DNA of 64,000 nucleotides from Uruburuella testudinis (GCF_022870865.1 NZ_CP091508.1:1922001-1986000); one strand, 5' to 3'. Shown: positions 36,974 through 45,319, numbered from the stretch's first letter. Notes: generated from the sequence alone by a model not told the origin. Program-made: numbers and translations.

Positions 36974-37594
36974 ATGACCGCGCAGCACCCCATCCACACC
37001 GTTACCCTCGCCTTTACCGGCGCCTCCGGTATGCCTTACGGCATGCGCCTGCTCGAATGCCTGCTGCAATCGGGAAAAACCGTATGGCTGCTGTATTCCC
37101 AAGCCGCGCAAGTGGTGGCGCAGCAAGAAATGGGCTTAAACCTGCCGGCATCTGCCGGCGCCTGCCAAACTGCATTGTGCGAGCGTTTTCAGGTTTCAGA
37201 CGGCCGCCTGCGCGTGTTTGGCAAAGATGAATGGTTTGCCCCACCCGCCTCCGGCACCAATCCTGCCGACGCCATGATTATCTGCCCCGCCAGCATGGGC
37301 GTGGTGGCCGCCGTGGCGCACGGCACATCCGACCATTTGATCGAGCGCGCCGCCGATGTGGCATTGAAAGAGCGCCGGCCGTTGGTGATTGTGCCGCGTG
37401 AAGCGCCTTTTTCTTCACTGCATCTGGAAAACCTGCTCAAGCTTTCACAAGCAGGCGCCGTGATTCTGCCGCCTTCCCCCGGCTTTTACCACCACCCGCA
37501 AAACATCGGCGACATGATTGATTTTGTGGTGGCGCGCATTCTCGATCAATTGCGCATCCCCCATACGCTGATGAAAAAATGGGGAGAAAAATAA
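36974..37594 (+). CDS. ubiX: Flavin prenyltransferase UbiX
   Basis: A 206-residue enzyme that makes the prenylated FMN cofactor used by the UbiD decarboxylase in ubiquinone synthesis. The start region has the signature FTGASGMPYGMRLLE. The PASMGVVAAVAHGTSDHL and ALKERRPLVIVPREAP segments are characteristic. An upstream TTG at 36956 is possible but unneeded. An uptake sequence at 37195 is translated as VSDGR. The stop codon overlaps the start of a 26-codon ORF. Confidence 0.92.
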   Translation: MTAQHPIHTVTLAFTGASGMPYGMRLLECLLQSGKTVWLLYSQAAQVVAQQEMGLNLPASAGACQTALCERFQVSDGRLRVFGKDEWFAPPASGTNPADAMIICPASMGVVAAVAHGTSDHLIERAADVALKERRPLVIVPREAPFSSLHLENLLKLSQAGAVILPPSPGFYHHPQNIGDMIDFVVARILDQLRIPHTLMKKWGEK

Positions 37595-37674
37595 TGGAAG
37601 GTTTACAAGAGCTTGTAGAAATGTTGGCTGCTTTTGCGCATTGGATATTGACAATCCTCGATGCTTTGTTTTAA
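37594..37674 (+). CDS. Putative 26-residue membrane peptide coupled to ubiX
   Basis: The ATG shares its A with the ubiX stop (TAATG), and GGGGAGAAAA lies at the right distance upstream. The peptide starts MEGLQELVEMLAAFAHW and is almost wholly one hydrophobic or amphipathic helix, ending LDALF. Nothing similar is known to me. It may be a small membrane protein or a chance ORF. Confidence 0.4.
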   Translation: MEGLQELVEMLAAFAHWILTILDALF

Positions 37675-37795
37675 GCTGCAAGCCATGAACTCTTCAAACA
37701 TTCGCCCCTTCGCTTATTTTTATTGGTACCACACAACCGTGCGGTACTCTTTTGCGCTTGTTTGAAACACAGCACCACCTAGCAAATGCGAAAAA

Positions 37796-37829
37796 GCAGC
37801 CGCCCGATTACCACAGGCGGCCTTTTTAT
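37796..37829 (+). terminator. Short GC-rich terminator
   Basis: GCCGCC and GGCGGC pair across an eleven-base loop and precede CTTTTTATT. It ends the ubiX unit. Confidence 0.7.
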
Positions 37830-37864
37830 TTGCCGCCAAGATATACCGCTCAGGAGCAAATAAA

Positions 37865-38380
37865 ATGAAAACCGCTATTCAAACCGCCAACATCAACAAC
37901 GCCGACACCGCTGTTTTACACCGCTGCCACATGATTGTCGACGGCAATATCCACCGCCCCGATTTATGCATCGCAACCTTACCTGCCGACAGCAATAATC
38001 TGATCAGTGAAGCCTTGTTGCCGCAAGTGCGCTCCACCGCCACCCTGATTGCCGCCATGCGCCACGATTTCAACCACGCCAGCCCCGATGTCTTCACCGA
38101 AGAAGCCGATTGGTTTGCCGCCCGCATCATCGTATTGGGCGTGCGCCGCTTCCACCTCGACATCACCCTGACCCCGATGCTGCAAACCGCCAACCGCCGT
38201 GCCGAAGCCTTTGCCCGTGCCCGCGGTCTGCCCTTCACCCCGGCCGAAATGCGCATGAGCCTGCATGCCGGCCGCCCTGCCAACCTGCTGATTATCGAAA
38301 CAGAACACCAACCCTCGCAAAACGGCATCATTGCCAACAGCTTAGCGCTGGCGCAAAAATTAACCTCTGCGCACAGATAA
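37865..38380 (+). CDS. Conserved-looking protein of unknown function, 171 residues
   Basis: AGGAGC lies upstream and the codon use matches the surrounding genes. The protein starts MKTAIQTANINNADTA, then LHRCHMIVDGNIHRPDLCIA, and has HDFNHASPDVFTEEADWFAARI in the middle. No signal peptide, membrane segment or known motif is seen. It stands alone between the ubiX terminator and a MITE remnant, on the opposite strand to gph. I do not recognise it. Confidence 0.65.
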   Translation: MKTAIQTANINNADTAVLHRCHMIVDGNIHRPDLCIATLPADSNNLISEALLPQVRSTATLIAAMRHDFNHASPDVFTEEADWFAARIIVLGVRRFHLDITLTPMLQTANRRAEAFARARGLPFTPAEMRMSLHAGRPANLLIIETEHQPSQNGIIANSLALAQKLTSAHR

Positions 38381-38465
38381 CACCCTCAGATAATTCCATG
38401 CTGCCCGTTATCCGGTTTGATTTGAAAAACATTTACCGCCGACACATTTATTGTTGTTAACAGCC

Positions 38466-38568
38466 TAGGGGGTCCTGATGTGTTGTTTATGAGGGGATTT
38501 TTGTTTCTGGAAATGCAGATGCGTTTTCAGAAACAAAATACCCCCGTAAATCGAATTTTCAAAACACA
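38466..38568. mobile_element. MITE-like repeat, copy 7 (core deleted)
   Basis: Begins TAGGGGGTCCTGATGTGTTG and ends near AAAACAC, with type A arms. The core hairpin is missing, leaving 103 bp. Confidence 0.7.
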
Positions 38569-38596
38569 AATGCTTTTTGCATCAACCCGGCACAAC

Positions 38597-38638
38597 AAGG
38601 CCGTCTGAAAGCGGATTCGGTTTTTCAGACGGCCTTGA
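38597..38638 (-). terminator. gph terminator (DUS pair)
   Basis: AAGGCCGTCTGAAAGC and TTTCAGACGGCCTT, 20 bp past the gph stop. Confidence 0.75.
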
Positions 38639-38657
38639 TCATCATTTCACTATATTT

Positions 38658-39311
38658 CTAAGACAAATGCGCCAGCAATTCCAACGGTGCGCCGATACGG
38701 CAGTCTTGCAACCAGTTTTCAGGGCGGTCGTCTGCCGCGATGTAGCCCCAATCTGCCAACACCGAAAACATGCCCGCATGTTTGCCGGCCTGCATATCGC
38801 GTTCGGCATCGCCCACATAGATACAACGCTCAGGGGCAACGCCGATTTGTGCACAGGCATAATGCATCGGCTTGGTGCTGGGCTTGGCTTCAGCGCAAGT
38901 GTCGCCGCTCACCACCACCGCCGGCGCCGTGACAAAGCCGAGCTTGGGCACCAGGCGATGAGTAAAGGTATGCGGTTTGTTGGTGATGATGCCCCATTGG
39001 ATGCCGCGTCGGCCAAGCTCGGCAATCAATTCGTTCACGCCCTCAAACAACACGGTTTCGCAGTCGAAGCAGCGCTCATATTCGGCCAGATAATCTTGGC
39101 GCCATTGTGCGTATTGCGGATGGTTTTTGCCGATGCCCGCCCCCATCAGAATCAGGCCGCCGGCACCGTGGCTGGCCACAGGCCGCACTTCGCTCATGCT
39201 TTTTTCGGGCAGGCCGTGGCGGCGCAGCAAGCTGTTGAGCGCGCCGCCCAAATCAAGGGCAGTGTCGGCCAAAGTGCCATCCAGATCAAATAATACGGCT
39301 TGGGTGTTCAT
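38658..39311 (-). CDS. gph: Phosphoglycolate phosphatase
   Basis: A 217-residue HAD hydrolase. Motif 1 is FDLDGTLADT (D9 nucleophile, D11 acid), motif 2 the ITNKP threonine, motif 3 the lysine in AEAKPSTKP and motif 4 VGDAERDM. The cap domain is alpha-helical. The family removes phosphate from 2-phosphoglycolate, a DNA-repair and metabolic by-product. Length is normal. It is monocistronic, between a DUS-pair terminator and a perfect palindrome. Confidence 0.9.
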   Translation of the reverse strand: MNTQAVLFDLDGTLADTALDLGGALNSLLRRHGLPEKSMSEVRPVASHGAGGLILMGAGIGKNHPQYAQWRQDYLAEYERCFDCETVLFEGVNELIAELGRRGIQWGIITNKPHTFTHRLVPKLGFVTAPAVVVSGDTCAEAKPSTKPMHYACAQIGVAPERCIYVGDAERDMQAGKHAGMFSVLADWGYIAADDRPENWLQDCRIGAPLELLAHLS

Positions 39312-39322
39312 ACGGGCTTCCT

Positions 39323-39368
39323 GTTAAAATAAAGGCCGTCTGAAATTTCAGACGGCCTTTATTTTAAC
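39323..39368. terminator. Perfect 46-bp palindrome built on a DUS pair
   Basis: GTTAAAATAAAGGCC then GTCTGAAA is followed at once by its exact complement. A/T tracts on both sides make it a terminator in both directions. It separates gph from the end of the prophage-derived genes. Confidence 0.85.
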
Positions 39369-39379
39369 AGAATCTGCAA

Positions 39380-40321
39380 TCATTCAGACGGCCTGCTCTC
39401 CATCAAGGCGTACAAGGCTTTGGCATCTGTTGCCGCACTGTTTTCAGACGGCATAGTTTCATCGTAACTGTCAGTAACATCCACGCCTTGCGGGTCGAGG
39501 ATTTTCAGAATCAGGAAAGGTTCACCAACCGCAGCCTCTTGGGAGATTTGAGCCCCGTCAAAAATTACGCTGTCAGTACTTGTCTCTTGGCCTGTTTGCG
39601 GGTTATTATGGGTTGTGGGCAATCGTTCCAGAACGCGGGTACTGTCTTTTTCGGTATCGTCTGTGTAGGAGGTATTGCCCACTTTCTTATCTAACACTTT
39701 ATGCGTATAAGCCGCATACTCAAATTTCCCTGAATCACGTTCTACCGCCTGAACTTCCAGCAGCAATTTATAACCGTTTTTCAATTCCACCCATTTTTGA
39801 TAGGCATGAAAAGCCATCATGCTTTTATCTTTGTGGTCGTGGTTGGGTTTCGATGTGCCCGTAAATTTGCCTCTTGAAAATACATCTGCAACAAAAGGTA
39901 TGGCCAACGCACGAAGATTATTGCGGCGGCTGTCAAATGCCAAATGATTTATGCTATCGTTATGATTAAACTGAATCATCTTGCCATCTGATGCACGGAT
40001 AGAACGCCCCTGCAAGTTGGCGGCCACCCATGCAGCCACCACTTTTTTACGTGCACCTTGCCCCATTTCCTTAGTAACATCAATCGCCTTTTCGGCAAGC
40101 AAGGCCGTTTCTTCAGCCGATAGCTCAGGAAAGGCCACCTTGCCGTTCTTATCGAGATTTTCTTCCGTTTTCTTGGTTTTCACCTTGAAACCCAACTGTT
40201 TGCGCAATGCCTCCACCTCTTTTAACAGCGGCAATTTCTTCAACGGATTTTTCTCAATGTTCCGCGCGGCAACCGCCGCTTTCAGACGGCCTGCCAATTT
40301 CATCTTCTCAATCGGGTTCAT
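39380..40321 (-). CDS. Phage polyvalent-type protein A (LPD3/barnase-fold-like), 313 residues
   Basis: The first 48 residues (MNPIEKMKLAGRLKAAVA, then RNIEKNPLKKLPLLKEVE) are almost identical to those of the protein at 43050. After this comes a divergent body with a domain (about 110-230, with SDGKMIQFNHN, LAFDSRRNNLRALAIPFVADV and AFHAYQKWVELKNG). It recalls the LPD3-type barnase/EndoU/RelE-fold domains of phage polyvalent proteins; no catalytic residues can be named. The ATG overlaps the stop of the upstream 883-residue gene (ATGA), so the two are translationally coupled. A DUS falls in the region encoding GRLKAAVA. Function unknown; it may be a virion or injected protein. Confidence 0.6.
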   Translation of the reverse strand: MNPIEKMKLAGRLKAAVAARNIEKNPLKKLPLLKEVEALRKQLGFKVKTKKTEENLDKNGKVAFPELSAEETALLAEKAIDVTKEMGQGARKKVVAAWVAANLQGRSIRASDGKMIQFNHNDSINHLAFDSRRNNLRALAIPFVADVFSRGKFTGTSKPNHDHKDKSMMAFHAYQKWVELKNGYKLLLEVQAVERDSGKFEYAAYTHKVLDKKVGNTSYTDDTEKDSTRVLERLPTTHNNPQTGQETSTDSVIFDGAQISQEAAVGEPFLILKILDPQGVDVTDSYDETMPSENSAATDAKALYALMESRPSE

Positions 40322-42969
40322 TGCTCTTCACTTTCTTGCGCGAATTCATCGGTTTTCAGGGCGTATGCATCAACAGCTTTTGCGACCAAATCTTGATCGT
40401 ATTCATACACACGCGTTGCGATTTCTTCCATCTTGGCGTAGAAGTCATCGGCCAATACATCAATCTTGCCGTCGATTACATCTTGCAAGAATGCGCGGTC
40501 GTCTTCGACTTGCGGTTCGGTTGCAGCCGGTTGCTCTGTCTGAAATTCATTCTCTTGTGATTTATCGGCTTCCTCTTCATCGTATGAATCTTCATCCTTG
40601 ATTTCGTTGCCGTCTTTATCAAACAAGAATAGATTCAACACCCAGCCGCCGTTTGTGCTGTCAAATGTTGCATCTTGATTAGCCAAGTCCAAAAGCTCGT
40701 CAATGGATTCGACTGTCTCAGCCTCAAGTGCTGCCTGCTCAATATTGCCTTCAGCTTCGTTAATGGTGCGATTATTGTCCAGCATCTCTCGGATTTGCAG
40801 AAGCTCCTCTTCGGCGGCTTTGGTATCGTCCATAACTCCCTCTTGCGTGTTAACGGAATCAAGTGTATCATTCTGACTAAGCGGTTTATCCGCTTGAAGA
40901 TGACGGGGAAAAGGAGCTTTGTGTACTTCGACTATCCCGTCATTTTCTACGTCCAAGCTATCCATAATGGCATCCACACTTTCTTTCACTTGTAAATCGT
41001 AATGAAATTTACCACCTAAATCCTCACTCACAACAACACGCGCACCATAGGAAACGCCATCAACATTTACTACAGTTTTTAAATAATGGTATTTAATCCC
41101 AAGCTCTACTTCTTTATCTGAATAACTCTCCTGGCTTTCTTTGAATTTAATGCCGTTTGCAATAATTTCTTTAATCTTGACGGCCAGAAGTAATTTAATT
41201 GGATTTGCACTACTGTGTTTGTATTTTTTAGCGCCTGACCCCGAAAAACCTACATCTGCCTTTAATGCGCTACTGTAAACCGTTTGCCCCACCAAACCTT
41301 TCAAGTGGTCGAATGCGGCCTGACGAAGCGCCTTTTTCCCCTCTTCGGTATCAGTATCAAAATCGCCAAGCTCTTTGCCGGTTACCACAACGGGCTCAAT
41401 GGTTGCTGTTTGACCGTCATTGCCTGCTGCCACGGCTTCAGACGGCATTTCTGATGCTTCCTGCACATCAGCAGGCGCCTCACTTGATTCTGATTGCTCG
41501 TCCAGCCATTCATTGCCCCATGCCAGCGCTTCATCAAGCGAGTTGGTTTTCTTGGGCTGAACAAATCCGCCGTTTGGCAGTTTAAACACAACCTCATAAT
41601 CATAAGGGTTGCGTTTATACTCTGTGACATCTGAATTTTTATAAGCCCCGGAAATAACGACTTCTTTGTCGCCAACACTTTTTTTGGCCAAAAAGGTTCC
41701 CATGGCAGCATCATCATAATTCACAAAATAGCCCATACTTTCGGCTAAAGCCCGATAAGTTGCCATCAATTCATTTGTCGGCACAATGCGCTGCTCAAAA
41801 GCCTGCGCAAGCACATCATCCCCGTTTCTGTATGGGTTGTTATCCGACCATTCCAACGATGTATCATTTTCAGGGTTCGCTTCCGCTTTTTCAGACGGCA
41901 TTGCGGAAGTTTCAGGCATTTGTGTGCCGTTTTCTTTCGCCTCAAGCTGCTGCACCAAATCAGCCAAAATACCCTCTTTCTCGGCAATTTCCTGTTCCAT
42001 TTTGGCAAGATTGGCCACACGTTCGGCACGGGCGGCATTGGCTTTGGCAAAACGGGCGGTGTTTTTCTCTACCAGCGCCATCACTCGGCGGGCAACCTGC
42101 TGAATCGGCAAATCTTTGCCGTTTTCCCGCGCCACGGCAATGGTAATATCCTTGCGGTTCAACAACCATTTCCAGCTAATCAGCATATCGTCGGGGGTAA
42201 TTTTCTGCGGCGTGGTATCGGGGTTGTGCAAAAGCACACTCACGGTTTGGCCGTCTGTCAGCTCAAACATCACCGCCACATTAGTTGTGCCGTTTTGTTT
42301 CATCGGCTTGCTGATAAATACACCGTTTTCAGCCACTTTCAGGCTGCTTGAGGCGCGATTTAGGGCGGTGCCGAGCAGGTTTGCGGTGCGTTCCAGCTTT
42401 TTGTTCTGCACCACCAGCGCATCAAATGCGGCTTCGTCTTCCAGCTCGGCGCCGTCTTCGATTTCGCTCTGCATCACGGCATCCATTGTTGCCGGCTCCA
42501 GCATTTCTTCGTAAGTGTCGGTGCTGCGCAAGCCGTAAATCAGCTTGGCGGCGGCGGTGTCGATATTGCTCCAGTCAATATTCGGGGTCATTTTCTGCTC
42601 CGTGTCGTAAGGGAAAGATTGTGCCGATACCAGCTTTTTGTGGTTGCCGTTGTCCAGCCACCATTCGAGTTGCGCTTTACTGCAAGCGAAAATTTCAGGC
42701 GATCGGCCTGTGGTGATTTCATAGGCGCGTGCGGCCTGCTCTTCATCAAAGAAATTCAGCATGATTTTATGTTCGTCAAACTTGCCGCCGGCAAACTGAT
42801 TGATGATGAACGCCTGCTCTGCCTGTGGGAAAAGGCCGACATAACAATCTATCGGCTGCCCGTCTGCCCCCTTTGTGCCTGCGATTTCGCCGTAATCGGC
42901 GGCATAGCGCCAAGCCTTGCCGTTCTTGATGCGGTATTGGCCGCGCCTGACTTCAATATTGATTTTCAT
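40318..42969 (-). CDS. Phage polyvalent protein with InPase-like and LPD3-like domains, 883 residues
   Basis: Residues 1-110 (GQYRIKNGKAWRYAADYGEI, then GADGQPIDCYVG and FDEHKIMLNFF) fit the inorganic-pyrophosphatase-like domain found in phage polyvalent proteins. A coiled coil (about 293-340, VANLAKMEQEIAEKEG) follows. Residues about 558-660 (VYSSALKADVGFSGSGAKK, then IKYHYLKTVVNVDGVSYGAR) form an LPD3-like domain. The C-terminus is very acidic. It starts one base after a terminator-like hairpin and T run and has no Shine-Dalgarno sequence. It is the largest gene of the prophage remnant; phages inject or package such proteins to counter host defences, but that is inference here. Confidence 0.7.
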   Translation of the reverse strand: MKINIEVRRGQYRIKNGKAWRYAADYGEIAGTKGADGQPIDCYVGLFPQAEQAFIINQFAGGKFDEHKIMLNFFDEEQAARAYEITTGRSPEIFACSKAQLEWWLDNGNHKKLVSAQSFPYDTEQKMTPNIDWSNIDTAAAKLIYGLRSTDTYEEMLEPATMDAVMQSEIEDGAELEDEAAFDALVVQNKKLERTANLLGTALNRASSSLKVAENGVFISKPMKQNGTTNVAVMFELTDGQTVSVLLHNPDTTPQKITPDDMLISWKWLLNRKDITIAVARENGKDLPIQQVARRVMALVEKNTARFAKANAARAERVANLAKMEQEIAEKEGILADLVQQLEAKENGTQMPETSAMPSEKAEANPENDTSLEWSDNNPYRNGDDVLAQAFEQRIVPTNELMATYRALAESMGYFVNYDDAAMGTFLAKKSVGDKEVVISGAYKNSDVTEYKRNPYDYEVVFKLPNGGFVQPKKTNSLDEALAWGNEWLDEQSESSEAPADVQEASEMPSEAVAAGNDGQTATIEPVVVTGKELGDFDTDTEEGKKALRQAAFDHLKGLVGQTVYSSALKADVGFSGSGAKKYKHSSANPIKLLLAVKIKEIIANGIKFKESQESYSDKEVELGIKYHYLKTVVNVDGVSYGARVVVSEDLGGKFHYDLQVKESVDAIMDSLDVENDGIVEVHKAPFPRHLQADKPLSQNDTLDSVNTQEGVMDDTKAAEEELLQIREMLDNNRTINEAEGNIEQAALEAETVESIDELLDLANQDATFDSTNGGWVLNLFLFDKDGNEIKDEDSYDEEEADKSQENEFQTEQPAATEPQVEDDRAFLQDVIDGKIDVLADDFYAKMEEIATRVYEYDQDLVAKAVDAYALKTDEFAQESEEQ

Positions 42970-42972
42970 AAA

Positions 42973-43017
42973 AAAACCCTAAACTCCGTATCCATTTTAT
43001 GGATTGAGTTTAGGGGC
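42973..43017 (-). terminator. Hairpin and T run directly before the 883-residue gene
   Basis: On the minus strand CCCCTAAACTCAATCCAT and ATGGATACGGAGTTTAGGG pair, followed by TTTTTTT and then at once the ATG of the next gene. It is placed to end transcription of the upstream gene or to act as an attenuator. Confidence 0.65.
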
Positions 43018-43049
43018 TTTCGGCAGTTAAAGCGGCTGCTGTTCCCGTT

Positions 43050-43883
43050 TCAGACGGCCTTGTTGTTATTTTCGCGGATTTCGAGAATCTCTACAATCAG
43101 CGGCGGATATTCTTCCGCTGAAACTTGCGCACGGTCGAAAACGGCGGTATGATGTTCTTTAAGCGATGGAGGGGTTCTAAGGGGGCGTTTGGTGCATACG
43201 TCATCTTGGTAGCAAACTCCATCATATGCAACTGCGCCAGAATCAGGGGATAGTTTTCGACTGTCCTCTTTTTCTTTGTCCTTTTCATAGTCTTTTACGG
43301 TGTAAACCAATAAATCTAATCCATCCGCAGCCAGCAAACCATCTGCCAACTCTGCTGCTTTTACCTGCATGTGCACCTGTTTGTCGGAAACATCTACCCA
43401 TTTTCGGTAAACGTGAAATGCCGCAATATCGTTACGCTTCTCATCCGGCAGTTGCCGTCCGACAAAATTTCCCATCATCAGCACATCCACGGTATGCGAA
43501 ACAGCAACTGCAACAATGGAATCATCAAATGCAACATCATAAGCGATATGATTTTTAGAACGTTTGCTAAATCGGACTGTTTTTCCGTCTGATGTCTCTA
43601 CCGTCTTTCCTTGCATCTGCTTTAGATAATCCATCAGGGCTTTGCTTATAGCCTTGGCCGTTGCATTCTCGGGAATTTCCAAAGGCTGCAAACTCCGTAC
43701 ATCCAGCGGCTGCAACCCGCTTTCAGGCAGTTTGTTTACTTTTACCTTAAACCCTAGCTGCTTACGAAGTTCTTCTACCTCTTTTAACAGCGGCAGTTTT
43801 TTCAGCGGGTTTTTCTCAATGTTCCGCGCGGCAACCGCCGCTTTCAGACGGCCCGCCAATTTCATCTTCTCAATCGGGTTCAT
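43050..43883 (-). CDS. Phage polyvalent-type protein C (paralogue of protein A), 277 residues
   Basis: The ATG at 43883 lies inside the end of the Rz gene, with GAAAGGTG upstream. Residues 1-48 are nearly identical to those of the protein at 39380. The body differs but keeps the same layout: SDGKTVRFSKRSKNHIAY, then AVAVSHTVDVLMMGNFVG and AFHVYRKWVDVSDK (the LPD3-like segment). Two genes with one N-terminal module and different bodies, flanking a third related gene, suggest domain exchange. Function unknown. Confidence 0.6.
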   Translation of the reverse strand: MNPIEKMKLAGRLKAAVAARNIEKNPLKKLPLLKEVEELRKQLGFKVKVNKLPESGLQPLDVRSLQPLEIPENATAKAISKALMDYLKQMQGKTVETSDGKTVRFSKRSKNHIAYDVAFDDSIVAVAVSHTVDVLMMGNFVGRQLPDEKRNDIAAFHVYRKWVDVSDKQVHMQVKAAELADGLLAADGLDLLVYTVKDYEKDKEKEDSRKLSPDSGAVAYDGVCYQDDVCTKRPLRTPPSLKEHHTAVFDRAQVSAEEYPPLIVEILEIRENNNKAV

Positions 43884-44327
43884 GATCACCTTTCATCACA
43901 CGCCCGTAAGCCTGCCACTCCGCCAGGTCATTACGCTGCTCGTCGGCTATTTCTGCCATGCCTGCATATTCAGCCGCGCACTTTCCGAATAATGCCCAGC
44001 CTCGGGCAACGGCTTCGCCATCAGGTGTGCCGGCGATTGCAGCGGTTGCGGGCAGGTTTGCGCGGCTGCTTTGATTTTCGGCGTATTGCTGCAAGCGGCC
44101 AAGCTCGCTACGCAAATCAGCGATAACAGTTTTCGCATGTTGTCTCTCCTTTTCGATTTTCGTTTGTTCGGCGGCCAGCTTAGCCGTCGCGGCGCGTTCC
44201 TGCTGCAATACTGCCTCCGCCTGCCTGCCGTGCGCTTGTGCCAGTTCGGCGCTGATTGCTGCTGTTGCAGCGGCATGGCCTGCCCTGTATTGGGCGGCAC
44301 GATCCTTGTAAATCGTTCGGGTTATTT
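43870..44327 (-). pseudogene. Truncated and frameshifted phage spanin Rz
   Basis: The frame ending at 43870 encodes ERAATAKLAAEQTKIEKERQ, then a helix and the C-terminus EAVARGWALFGKCAAEYAGM, typical of inner-membrane spanin (Rz) subunits. Upstream, protein-like sequence continues in another frame (AQYRAGHAAATAAISAELAQ) with a one-base loss near 44230. The N-terminal membrane anchor is absent, since the frame is closed by a TGA close to the efflux gene. So Rz is broken at the left edge of the prophage remnant, while the embedded Rz1 frame is intact. Confidence 0.65.
43947..44138 (-). CDS. Phage outer-membrane spanin Rz1 lipoprotein, embedded in Rz
   Basis: A 63-residue frame inside the Rz gene in a different frame, with GGAGAGACAAC directly before the ATG at 44138. 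The signal MRKLLSLICVASLAAC has the lipobox LAAC at 13-16. The mature part is short and proline-containing (CPQPLQSPAHLMAKPLPE). Nested Rz/Rz1 is a hallmark of phage lysis cassettes, where the pair fuses the two membranes at the end of infection. With Rz damaged it is probably not functional. Confidence 0.75.
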   Translation of the reverse strand: MRKLLSLICVASLAACSNTPKIKAAAQTCPQPLQSPAHLMAKPLPEAGHYSESARLNMQAWQK

Positions 44328-44344
44328 TGACAAACAGGCATCAA

Positions 44345-45307
44345 TCATCCGTGCCCGTCTTCATGCGCAGCGGGGCGGACGGTGCACACCAATTCATCGC
44401 CGTGGCCATGCGCCCTGCTCTCGGTTTGCACGGTAACATGGCTGATGTCTTGATGTTGCAAAACCTGTTCGATCCGGTGCGAGATGCGCTCCGCCTCAGC
44501 CACTGTCAAGCCGCCGTCAACTACAATATGGCACGATAAAACATGCAGGCCGCTGGTGATGGTCCAGATGTGCAGATCATGCACCGATTCCACACCCGGC
44601 ACCTGCGTGATGGCGGCAACAATTTTATCGCTGTCTACACCAGTCGGAGCGCCTTCCATCAGAATATGCAGCGCACTTTTCAACACGCCCCAGCCGCTTT
44701 TAGCAATCAGCAGCGCCACCACCACACTGGCCAGCGGGTCGGCCCAACGCCAGCCGAACGCCATCATCAGCAACGCCGCCGCAATCGCGCCCACCGAGCC
44801 GAGCAAGTCGCCCAACACATGCAGATAGGCGCCGCGCATGTTGATGTTTTCATCGGTGTCGCCGCCGCGGTGCATATACCAGGCCACAAAAATATTCACC
44901 AGCAAACCGGCGCTGCTCACCGCCAGCATGCCGAGCGTGGCGATTTCGGGCGGGCGGATAAAGCGGCCGATGGCGGCATAAATAATCACGGCGGCAATCG
45001 CCAGCAGCGTCAGCCCGTTCAGCGCAGCCGCCAGAATTTCAAAGCGCTTGTAACCAAACGTATTGCGGCGGCTGCCCGGCCGTTCGCCGAAATGAAAAGC
45101 CGCCAGCGAAAGCCCCAGCGCAGCCGCATCGGAAAACATGTGCCCGGCATCAGACAATAGCGCCAAGCTGTTGGTGAGCAGGCCGCCGATGATTTCCACC
45201 AGCATAAATGCGGCGATAATCAACAGCGACACACGCAATACTTTTTTATTACTGCCATGAGCATGGGCGCCATGGTCGTGAGCATGATTATGGTGATTGT
45301 GCGACAT
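44345..45307 (-). CDS. Cation diffusion facilitator metal exporter (CzcD/ZitB-like)
   Basis: A 320-residue inner-membrane exporter for zinc, cadmium or cobalt ions in exchange for protons. A histidine-rich N-terminus (HNHHNHAHDHGAHAHG) precedes six membrane segments. The metal site is visible as SLALLSDAGHMFSD (HxxxD) and LHVLGDLLGSVG (HxxxD). The C-terminal cytoplasmic domain ends with a His-rich tail. It is 12 bp after an ArsR-type repressor gene, so the two form a metal-responsive operon. The prophage remnant begins just past its stop codon. Confidence 0.9.
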   Translation of the reverse strand: MSHNHHNHAHDHGAHAHGSNKKVLRVSLLIIAAFMLVEIIGGLLTNSLALLSDAGHMFSDAAALGLSLAAFHFGERPGSRRNTFGYKRFEILAAALNGLTLLAIAAVIIYAAIGRFIRPPEIATLGMLAVSSAGLLVNIFVAWYMHRGGDTDENINMRGAYLHVLGDLLGSVGAIAAALLMMAFGWRWADPLASVVVALLIAKSGWGVLKSALHILMEGAPTGVDSDKIVAAITQVPGVESVHDLHIWTITSGLHVLSCHIVVDGGLTVAEAERISHRIEQVLQHQDISHVTVQTESRAHGHGDELVCTVRPAAHEDGHG

Positions 45308-45319
45308 CTATCTGCCTCT

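Noticed and set aside
44139..44300. Longer form of Rz1 starting at GTG 44300
   Set aside because: The lipoprotein signal begins at 44138 with its own Shine-Dalgarno; the extension is basic and glutamine-rich.
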